Source: Granulicella sp. (GTDB taxonomy: Bacteria > Acidobacteriota > Terriglobia > Terriglobales > Acidobacteriaceae). Taken from it: 64,000 nt of DNA. Below are positions 47,228 to 54,228 of the stretch, piece after piece. Location: NCBI GenBank assembly GCA_027452215.1, contig DAIDGQ010000037.1:85173-149172 (forward strand), given 5' to 3'. The position numbers and the translations under genes were made by a program. The notes under the pieces are model-generated. The model did not search any database, was not told where the DNA came from, and saw nothing but the letters and a program-made list of their open reading frames with translations. Within the stretch, counting starts at the first letter, position 1, and each line of letters opens with the position of its first letter.

Positions 47228-48388
47228 ATGCAAAAACTAAGCATCTCCTACTCCTGGCGCAAGCGCGACACCTCACGAGGCTTCAACTCAGGAGTCTCTC
47301 TTCACAGCCACACCTGCCTCTCCAAGGAAACCCTCGACTTCCTCGCCGACATGGGCAGCGAATACGAAATCCTCCGCCCCGTCTTCGCCAACCGCGAGCG
47401 CTACTGCCGCGACCTCGGCTTCGAGCTCAACTACAAGGCCAGCTACTGGACCCCTCCTCTTCCCCCGCACCTTGCCTTCGATCTCGAACGCCGCCAGATT
47501 GAAGACACCCTGCAACTCCCTGCCCTCGTCTCCATCACCGACCACGACGACATCGAGGCGCCTCTCCTCCTCCGCTCCTCTCCCGCCTCGGCCTCTACTC
47601 CCATCTCCGTCGAGTGGACCGCGCCCTATCACGACTCCGTCTTCCACCTCGGCATTCACAACCTCCCGCCCGCCACCGCCCAGCAGTGGATGGCCCTCTT
47701 CGCGCAGTTCACCGCCGACCCCTCGCCCGGCCGCCTCACCCAGATCCTCTCCGACCTGCACGCCGTCCCCAACGTGCTCATCGTCTTCAATCACCCCATC
47801 TGGGATCTCAACAAGGTAGGGGCGGAGCGTCATCTCTTCTGCATCCGCGAGTTCATGGCCAACTGTTCCCCGTTCATCCACGCCATGGAGCTCAACGGCC
47901 TTCGCGGCTGGACCGAGAATCGCGCCGTCTACACCCTCGCCCAGGAGTGGAAGCAGCTCCTCATCAGCGGAGGAGACCGTCACGGCATTCAGCCCAACGC
48001 CAACACCAACCTAACCAACGCCACCACCTTCGATGAGTTCGTCCACGAGATCCGCAACGAACGCATCAGCAACATCCTCTTCATGGCCTCCTACGCCGTA
48101 CCCTGGAAGTACCGCATCCTCGAGTCCACCATCGAGGTCATCCGCCACTACCCCGACTTCCCCGAAGGAACCCGCAACTGGGACGATCGCGTCTACCACC
48201 CGGACCACAACGGAGTCATCCGTCCCATCTCCCAGCTCTGGCCCGGAGACGGCCACGCTCCCATCTTCGCCCGCTACGTCCTCGGCGCCTTCCGACTCCT
48301 CGGCAGAGGTCCTCTCTCCCGCGGCCTCCGCTTGGCCTGGAACGACCGTCAAGGTCTCCGCACCACCTTCAGCAACCAGGAAGCCTAA
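47228..48388 (+). CDS. PHP-domain metal-dependent hydrolase-like protein
   Basis: A 386-residue protein beginning at ATG 47228. The PHP metal-site motifs are visible: SLHSHT near residue 30, SITDHDD near 110, FNHPIWD near 190 and GGDRHG near 250. PHP proteins cleave phosphate esters such as histidinol phosphate or nucleotides using two or three metal ions. An insert of about 50 residues between the first two motifs (GSEYEILRPVFANRERYC onward) is unusual. The substrate is unknown. Its divergent pairing with a lipid-type glycosyltransferase hints at an envelope role, but that is only context. Confidence 0.75.
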   Translation: MQKLSISYSWRKRDTSRGFNSGVSLHSHTCLSKETLDFLADMGSEYEILRPVFANRERYCRDLGFELNYKASYWTPPLPPHLAFDLERRQIEDTLQLPALVSITDHDDIEAPLLLRSSPASASTPISVEWTAPYHDSVFHLGIHNLPPATAQQWMALFAQFTADPSPGRLTQILSDLHAVPNVLIVFNHPIWDLNKVGAERHLFCIREFMANCSPFIHAMELNGLRGWTENRAVYTLAQEWKQLLISGGDRHGIQPNANTNLTNATTFDEFVHEIRNERISNILFMASYAVPWKYRILESTIEVIRHYPDFPEGTRNWDDRVYHPDHNGVIRPISQLWPGDGHAPIFARYVLGAFRLLGRGPLSRGLRLAWNDRQGLRTTFSNQEA

Positions 48389-48468
48389 GCAACCATAAGC
48401 CAAAGCCCTCGTACTGGTCGTTGCAATTGCCCCCGCGCGTACTCGTGCGCCCCACCCGCGCCCCGCCG

Positions 48469-49443
48469 CTAAGGCTTCAACGGCGCCCCGTGCAGCTTCT
48501 TGCCAAACAGCCCTTTGCTGATGTCGGGCCAGAACTCGTGGAACATAAACGTCACCGCATCATAGGTAATGTCCAGGCCCCAGCTACGCAGCCCATTCCC
48601 GGCAGTGCGCTCCACGCTCGGGTAATAAAAATTCGATACCGTCACAGCCGCCGCTGAACCGGCAATCTCGGAAATATTGAACGTCGCACCGCCAGAATCC
48701 TTCTTCGTCACCACCACGCGGCTCAACGAATAGCCCGTCCGCTTCCAGAACCCGCCGCCCGCCCTGCCCAGCGCGAAGTACCGCGAATCCTCGTGCGTGA
48801 TCGCCGGAACAATCAGCTCCACAAAATAGTTCTCAACCGACTGATCCGCCACCGAGTGCCAGTAATACCTCGCAAACCCCGCCGCCCCCTGGTGAAACTC
48901 CGGCGTCGACTTCGACAAAAATGAGTCTGCCGCAATGAACCCCGCGAAAAACAGCGCCGTATAGTCAAAATTATCCTGCGTCGACGTCCAGAACTTCGCC
49001 CGGAAGTTCTCCTCCGGCACCGTCTCCCCCGCCGTCACCGTCCGAAAGTTCGGCATAATCCCCATAATCCGCTTCGGCTGCTTCTCGTCCATCGACGCAG
49101 ATGGCGGCGTAGGAGCATTCGGCAGCGCTCCCGGCGAAGCCTGCAGCGGAGCCCCCTGTATCGGTGCCGCCGGAGCCGGCGCAGCCTGAGCAGGCGTCGT
49201 CTGCGATGACGAACTCTGATCGGACCCCGTCTGCGTCGTAGTCGTCTGCGCCGGTCCCGCCTCCTCGGCTTTCGAAGCCACACCCCCCGCCGCCGTATCC
49301 AACAACGCCGTCTGTGCCGTCATTCCCTGGCCCGGCTGCCCAGCAACGCTAGAGCTCTCTTGCCCAACGCACCATCCACTTACCAAAAAGCAAACCACAC
49401 AAGTCGCGGAACGCCACGACCCCAAACCGAAATTACCCATCAA
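48469..49443 (-). CDS. Secreted acidobacterial protein of unknown function
   Basis: A 324-residue exported protein. A signal peptide (~12-28, ending near CVGQ) is followed by a ~90-residue disordered Gln/Ala/Pro/Ser/Thr-rich linker, then a compact domain from KRIMGIMPNFRTV to the end. I recall this domain as common in Terriglobia: QGAAGFARYYWHSVADQ, PAITHEDSRYFALG, KRTGYSLSRVVVTKKDSGG and NISEIAGSAAA are its hallmarks. The domain has amphipathic segments but no catalytic motif. It may be an outer-membrane-associated protein. It is convergent with the PHP gene. Confidence 0.75.
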   Translation of the reverse strand: MMGNFGLGSWRSATCVVCFLVSGWCVGQESSSVAGQPGQGMTAQTALLDTAAGGVASKAEEAGPAQTTTTQTGSDQSSSSQTTPAQAAPAPAAPIQGAPLQASPGALPNAPTPPSASMDEKQPKRIMGIMPNFRTVTAGETVPEENFRAKFWTSTQDNFDYTALFFAGFIAADSFLSKSTPEFHQGAAGFARYYWHSVADQSVENYFVELIVPAITHEDSRYFALGRAGGGFWKRTGYSLSRVVVTKKDSGGATFNISEIAGSAAAVTVSNFYYPSVERTAGNGLRSWGLDITYDAVTFMFHEFWPDISKGLFGKKLHGAPLKP

Positions 49444-49750
49444 TCATCCGCCTATCAACCATCAAAAAACTCTGCTCTGCTGCTGGCCCAACATCAAACA
49501 AACGGATCGACCGCACCCGCATCAAGCCAACATGCACCCGCCGAGCCACAACTGCCCAGAACCATACCGCCGCAACACGTTGATCTTCTATTCATGATTC
49601 TATGGAACGAAACCCCAGCCGCACATGACATGCTGTTCATATCCACTCGCCCTTACCATCCCACCGCAAAACCATCCCGCGCGACCCTGTCACTCACAAA
49701 TCATTGCTCCGATCCCTCCAATCGCCTACACTGGAACTCGTGCCCAAAGT
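49444..49750. other. 307-bp intergenic region before tRNA-Val
   Basis: No gene is visible. It should contain the promoter of the secreted-protein gene (minus strand) on the left and the tRNA-Val promoter on the right; neither matches consensus clearly. Confidence 0.35.
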
Positions 49751-49827
<77 letters not shown>

Positions 49828-49870
49828 CTTACTTGGACAAGCAACGATTCAGAACCAACGCTCTGCAACG

Positions 49871-49894
49871 TCTCTGCCCACCACTTTCTTGGAC
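49871..49894. repeat. Duplicate of the tRNA-Val 3' end and flank
   Basis: TCTCTGCCCACCACTT followed by TCTTGGAC repeats 49815-49838 with one mismatch in 24 bases, and GCAACG follows both copies shortly after. It may be an attachment-site trace or the remnant of a second tRNA gene lost by deletion. Confidence 0.75.
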
Positions 49895-49933
49895 GCAACG
49901 CCTTCACCCCAAAGCTCTGCCACCAACCCTCCT

Positions 49934-50770
49934 ATGTCCCCTCTCGTCTCCTGCGCGTGGCTAGCCGCTCATCTCGACGACCCCAACACCGTCGTCCTCG
50001 ACGCCACCCTGCCTCCCGTCGGCATCACGCCCCCCGTCGACACCCGCGCCCGCTATCTCGCCCAGCACATCCCCGGCGCCGTCTTCTTCGACATCGAAGC
50101 TCTCTCCGACCCCGCCACCCCTCTCCCCCACATGCTGCCCAGCCTCAATGCCTTCGCCGCCAGCCTGTCCTCCCTCGGCATCGGCGACGCCATGACCATC
50201 GTCCTCTACGAGCAGGCCGGAGTCTTCTCCGCTCCCCGAGCCCGCTGGATGCTCCGCACCTTCGGCGCGCCCAACGTCCTTCTCCTCGACGGCGACCTCA
50301 CCTCCTGGCTCGAGGCCAATCTCCCCACGCAGTCCGGCGAAGTCCACCGTGCCCCCGCCGTCTTCCACCCCAACTTCAACGCCTCCGCCGTCAAAGACTT
50401 CGCCGACATCCAGCACCTCATCGCCGACCGCGCGCAAATCCTCGACGCCCGCTCCGCCGCCCGCTTCCAAGGCACCGCGCCCGAGCCGCGCCCCGGCCTC
50501 CCCTCCGGCCACATGCCCGGGGCCACCAGCGTTCCCTTCACCGACCTCGTCGACCACGGCCGCCTCAAATCCCCCGCCGCCCTCCGCGAGCTCTTCGCAA
50601 CAAAGTCCATCGACCTCGACCGCCCCATCACCACCACCTGCGGCTCCGGAGTCACCGCCGCCGTCGTCGCCCTAGGCCTCGAGCTCGCCGGAGCCAAAGA
50701 CGTCACCCTCTACGACGGCTCCTGGGCCGACTACGCCCAGCGCCCCAACGCCGTCATCGAAACGTCCTGA
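49934..50770 (+). CDS. sseA: Sulfurtransferase (thiosulfate / 3-mercaptopyruvate type)
   Basis: A 278-residue two-domain rhodanese. The inactive N-terminal domain has LDATLPP and HIPGAVFFDIE; the C-terminal domain has ILDARSAARF, GHMPGA and the active loop TTCGSGVTA with the catalytic Cys. CGSGV(T/S) is the loop of 3-mercaptopyruvate sulfurtransferases, so mercaptopyruvate is the likelier sulfur donor. The start is ATG 49934; the frame stays open upstream through the tRNA, which is not coding. It is followed by the deacetylase and bshA genes, suggesting a thiol-metabolism cluster. Confidence 0.9.
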   Translation: MSPLVSCAWLAAHLDDPNTVVLDATLPPVGITPPVDTRARYLAQHIPGAVFFDIEALSDPATPLPHMLPSLNAFAASLSSLGIGDAMTIVLYEQAGVFSAPRARWMLRTFGAPNVLLLDGDLTSWLEANLPTQSGEVHRAPAVFHPNFNASAVKDFADIQHLIADRAQILDARSAARFQGTAPEPRPGLPSGHMPGATSVPFTDLVDHGRLKSPAALRELFATKSIDLDRPITTTCGSGVTAAVVALGLELAGAKDVTLYDGSWADYAQRPNAVIETS

Positions 50771-50814
50771 TCTCCCCGCCTCACCCTGCAATCCCAACAA
50801 CCTACAATCATCTG

Positions 50815-51765
50815 ATGCCCGCGCGCCTCATCCTCAACGCAGACGACTTCGGCCTCACCCCCGGCATCAACAGGTCCATCGCCGAACTCCACGCCGCCCG
50901 CGCCCTCACCTCCGCCACCCTCATGGCCAGCGGCCCCGCATTCGACGACGCCGTCCGCATCGCCCACGCCCACCCCACCCTCGGCGTCGGCTGCCACATC
51001 GTCCTCACCGACGGCACGCCCATCTCCCCGCCCCACACCATCCCCACGCTCCTCGGCCCCGACGGCAAAACCTTCCGCCCCAAACTCACCCACTTCGTCC
51101 GCGACCTCCTCCTGTGCCGCATCGACCCAGCCGAGATTGAACGCGAGTCTCTCGCCCAGGTCCAGACGCTCCAACGCGCCGGCATCGACGTCACCCATCT
51201 CGACACCCACAAGCACACCCATATATTCCCTACGGTCGCGAGAGAGCTTGTGCGCATCGCCAGCTATACATCTGTGGCGTTGCTGCGTAATCCATTCGAG
51301 CCGTTGGGGGGGCGCAGCAGCACTCATGCAGGCCTTACAAGACGGGCTCAAATCCGACTTCTTAATAGCCTCAAGCCGCAATTCGACCGCATCGCCAGTG
51401 CTGCGGTGCTAACAGATGGAACCTTTGGTATCTCCGCAACCGGCAATCTTGATGCGAACACATTGCATGAGGCTCTCGCCGACTTGCCCGAGGTCGGCAC
51501 CTTCGAATTTCTCTGCCACCCTGGCTACAACGACTCCGATCTCGACCAAGTGGCAACACGCTTGCGTGCGCATCGCGAAATCGAGTATCAGGCATTACTG
51601 GATCAAATTCCGAAACTCTTATCGCAACCAAACGCTCCTGAACTCATCCACTATGGAAACCTCGGCGCTTTCGGCGTCTTGCGAGAAGAAGGTTTATTTC
51701 ATCCTGATACCGGCTATGAGACATACTCACCAAGGAACACAATGAAGGTTGGCCTAGCCCCATGA
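50815..51765 (+). CDS. ChbG/YdjC (HpnK-like) carbohydrate deacetylase
   Basis: A 316-residue deacetylase-family protein starting at ATG 50815. The metal and catalytic residues of the family are visible: NADDFG at 8-13, GCHIVLTDG with His near 62, and THLDTHKHTH near 125. FLCHPGYND comes later. Members remove acetyl groups from chitooligosaccharides or act in hopanoid synthesis. Its stop overlaps bshA by four bases, so a role on an N-acetylglucosaminyl substrate in bacillithiol synthesis is attractive but unproven. Codon use changes sharply at about 51220: the first part is C-rich at third positions, the rest mixed and AT-richer, hinting at a recombination junction. Confidence 0.85.
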   Translation: MPARLILNADDFGLTPGINRSIAELHAARALTSATLMASGPAFDDAVRIAHAHPTLGVGCHIVLTDGTPISPPHTIPTLLGPDGKTFRPKLTHFVRDLLLCRIDPAEIERESLAQVQTLQRAGIDVTHLDTHKHTHIFPTVARELVRIASYTSVALLRNPFEPLGGRSSTHAGLTRRAQIRLLNSLKPQFDRIASAAVLTDGTFGISATGNLDANTLHEALADLPEVGTFEFLCHPGYNDSDLDQVATRLRAHREIEYQALLDQIPKLLSQPNAPELIHYGNLGAFGVLREEGLFHPDTGYETYSPRNTMKVGLAP

Positions 51766-52907
51766 AGATCGGCATCACCTGTTACCCCACCTACGGAGGC
51801 TCCGGCGTCGTCGCCACCGAGCTCGGCATCGAGCTCGCAGCCCGCGGTCACGAGATCCACTTCATCACCTACTCACAGCCCTTCCGCCTCACCGGCCGCG
51901 AGGCCAACATTCGCTACCACGAGGTCCCGGTCTCCAACTACCCGCTCTTCGAGTACCCTCCCTACGACCTCGCCCTCGCCACCCGCATGGCCGAAGTAGC
52001 CGAGTTCTACAACCTCGATCTCCTCCACGTCCACTACGCCATCCCCCACAGCGTCAGCGCCCTGCTCGCCCGCCAGATGCTCGCCGCCCGCGGCCGTCAT
52101 CTTCCCTTCATCACCACCCTCCACGGCACCGACATCACCCTCGTCGGCCTCGACCGCTCCTATCTCCCCATCACCAAATTTGGAATAGCCGAGTCCGACG
52201 GCGTCACCAGCATCTCCTCCTACCTCCGCGACCAGACCCGCGAAAACCTCGGCATCACACGCGACATCGAGGTCATCCGCAACTTCGTCAACTGCGACTT
52301 CTATCTCCGCGACCCCGCCCTCGTCGCCGCGCAGCGCCCCCGCTTCGCCAGCCCCAACGAGCGTCTCCTCGTCCACCTCTCCAACTTCCGCCCCGTCAAG
52401 CGTGTCCTCGACGTCATCGAAGTCTTCGCCCGCGTCCAGAAAGCTCTCCCCGCCCGCCTCCTCCTCATCGGCGACGGCCCCGACCGCTCCGCCGCCGAGT
52501 TCCTCTCCATGCGCCTCGGCATCGCCGACCGCGTCGACTTCGTCGGCAAGCAGGAGAACGTCAACGAGCTCCTCGCCCTCTCCGACCTCATGCTCATGCC
52601 CAGCCAGCTCGAGTCCTTCGGCCTCGCCGCCCTCGAAGCCATGGCCTGCTGCGTCCCCGCCGTCGCCACCCGCGTCGGAGGAGTCCCCGAACTCATCGAC
52701 TCCGGCAAAAATGGCCTCCTCTACGAAGTAGGTGACGTCGACGGCATGGCCGCCGGAGCCATCTCCATCCTCAGCGACCCAGCCCTCCTCGAGACCTTCT
52801 CCAAAGCCGCCCGCCGCACCGCCCAGGACCACTTCTGCGCCTCCCGCATCATCCCCCTCTACGAGCGCTACTACGACCAAATCGTAGCCGCCCCCCCACG
52901 CAAATAA
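51762..52907 (+). CDS. bshA: N-acetyl-alpha-D-glucosaminyl L-malate synthase
   Basis: A 381-residue GT4 glycosyltransferase catalysing the first step of bacillithiol synthesis: UDP-GlcNAc plus L-malate to GlcNAc-malate. The BshA hallmarks CYPTYGGSGVVATELG at the N-terminus, HVHYAIPHSVSA, TTLHGTDITLVG and the donor-site SQLESFGLAALEAMAC are intact, and length matches. It is translationally coupled (ATGA) to the ChbG-like deacetylase. No bshB (PIG-L type) or bshC gene is in the window. Confidence 0.93.
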   Translation: MKIGITCYPTYGGSGVVATELGIELAARGHEIHFITYSQPFRLTGREANIRYHEVPVSNYPLFEYPPYDLALATRMAEVAEFYNLDLLHVHYAIPHSVSALLARQMLAARGRHLPFITTLHGTDITLVGLDRSYLPITKFGIAESDGVTSISSYLRDQTRENLGITRDIEVIRNFVNCDFYLRDPALVAAQRPRFASPNERLLVHLSNFRPVKRVLDVIEVFARVQKALPARLLLIGDGPDRSAAEFLSMRLGIADRVDFVGKQENVNELLALSDLMLMPSQLESFGLAALEAMACCVPAVATRVGGVPELIDSGKNGLLYEVGDVDGMAAGAISILSDPALLETFSKAARRTAQDHFCASRIIPLYERYYDQIVAAPPRK

Positions 52908-53231
52908 CCCTGCTACCTTGTCCTTGCATTGGCCCTTGTCGTTGCCCTTGCCCTTGCCTTTCTTTCTGTCATTCCCGCAGGGAATCTGCTTCTCGCACTT
53001 GCTCTTGCCGTTGCTCTGACCCCATCCCACCCAAATCTCGTCATCCTGGAGCGAAGCGAAGGACCACTGTATTAGCCTTTGCCGTTGCTATTCCTGTTGC
53101 CCTCGCACTTACTCTCACCCCAGCACGACCTATTAACCGCAAGGGTGCCGCAACCAACGAACCCCGCACACCCACCTCCGCCAGGCCTATCCTTAACCAA
53201 GGCGTCAACACGCCTCTGGGAGATGCCCACT
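52908..53231. repeat. 324-bp intergenic region made of dispersed repeats
   Basis: Begins with degenerate TTGC(C/A)(C/T)-type units (52918-52962), then an exact copy of the 27-base repeat CTGTCATTCCCGCAGGGAATC... at 52966-52992. More TTGC units follow, then TCATCCTGGAGCGAAGCGAAGGACC at 53041-53065, a form of the widespread 'GAGCGAAGCGAAGGA' bacterial repeat. No gene is supported. Confidence 0.75.
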
Positions 53232-54122
53232 ATGAAACTAAACCTCTCCATCCCGCTTGCCGCAGCGCTCGTCCTCCTGCCGGCCGCACAGCTCCGCGCC
53301 CAGATGACCGGAACCTCGCATCCCGAAGAACTCGACGACACCAAGCCCACCGTCCCAGTCGACAACACCCACTACGTCAAGCCCTCGCCCTCCACCCCCA
53401 TCGCGACGACACCCGTCGCAGCCACTCCCGCCCCCGCGCCCGTCCTCTATCAGCACACCACCGCACCAGCCCCCATCCAGACCGCCGCCGTCACCGCCGA
53501 CCCCACCCTCAACGTCACCGACGACGTCAACAGCGGAGTCGTCATCAACGTCCCTCTCGGCCCCAACGATCTCCCCATCGGCACGCATCTCAGAGCCACC
53601 ATCCAGCAGCCCATCTCCACCCGAACCACCCCCGCCGGCACCCGTTTCACCGCCGCCCTCTCCACCGACATCACCCGCAACGGAGTCGTCTTCCTCCCCG
53701 CCGGCAGCGTCGTCTACGGCCGCATCTCCCAGATCCACGGCGGCCGCCGCATCTCCGGCCCCTCCGCCATTCGCCTCCAGCCCGACAGCGTCAGCCTCCC
53801 CGACGGCACCACCTATAAACTCAACGCCGACGTCACCGACCTCGACAACTTCAACGACTCCCACGTCAACGGCGAAGGCACCATCGTCGGCAACGTCCAT
53901 CCCGGAACCACCGCCGCGGCCGTCGGCTTCACCACCACCAGCGCCGTCGTTGCAGGAGCAGTCATCGGTGGTGGCGTCGGAGCCGTCGTCGGCCTCGGCG
54001 TAGGTGCCGGAGTCGCCGGAGTCTGGTGGCTCAAGCACGACCGCCAGCAGGAGCTCCCCACCGGAACCAACATCGTCTTCACCCTCAACACCCCTCTGCA
54101 AATCAACCCCGCCACACACTAA
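53232..54122 (+). CDS. Exported protein with TrbI/VirB10-like beta domain and Gly-zipper
   Basis: A 296-residue product. ATG 53232 begins a clear signal peptide (cut near LRAQ, about 24); GGGAG lies 10 bases upstream. Residues ~25-95 are low-complexity Pro/Ala/Thr. From ~98 comes a beta-rich domain (PIGTHLRATIQQPISTRTTPAGTRF, VFLPAGSVVYGRI) that resembles the barrel of TrbI/VirB10-type proteins. Then a Gly-rich membrane-inserting stretch follows (GAVIGGGVGAVVGLGVGAGVAG) and TGTNIVFTLNTPLQI. No secretion-system genes are nearby, so a type IV role is unlikely. Function unknown. Confidence 0.7.
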   Translation: MKLNLSIPLAAALVLLPAAQLRAQMTGTSHPEELDDTKPTVPVDNTHYVKPSPSTPIATTPVAATPAPAPVLYQHTTAPAPIQTAAVTADPTLNVTDDVNSGVVINVPLGPNDLPIGTHLRATIQQPISTRTTPAGTRFTAALSTDITRNGVVFLPAGSVVYGRISQIHGGRRISGPSAIRLQPDSVSLPDGTTYKLNADVTDLDNFNDSHVNGEGTIVGNVHPGTTAAAVGFTTTSAVVAGAVIGGGVGAVVGLGVGAGVAGVWWLKHDRQQELPTGTNIVFTLNTPLQINPATH

Positions 54123-54147
54123 CCCTCCCCCCTCCACCTCAAACAAC

Positions 54148-54173
54148 AAGGCCCTCGATCCCTCGAGGGCCTT
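54148..54173 (+). terminator. Intrinsic terminator
   Basis: A perfect 11-bp inverted repeat (54148-54158 and 54163-54173) with a four-base loop lies 26 bp after the preceding stop; T-rich DNA (CGCCTTTGCTTTT) follows. It may also serve the convergent kinase gene, though no T-run is present on that side. Confidence 0.8.
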
Positions 54174-54228
54174 CGCCTTTGCTTTTGCCTTTCTCTACTC
54201 CTTACTCCTTACCCTCTACTCTCTCCCC

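Noticed and set aside
47053..47244. A 63-codon minus-strand frame upstream of the PHP gene
   Set aside because: No ribosome site, no similarity, and it overlaps the PHP gene start.
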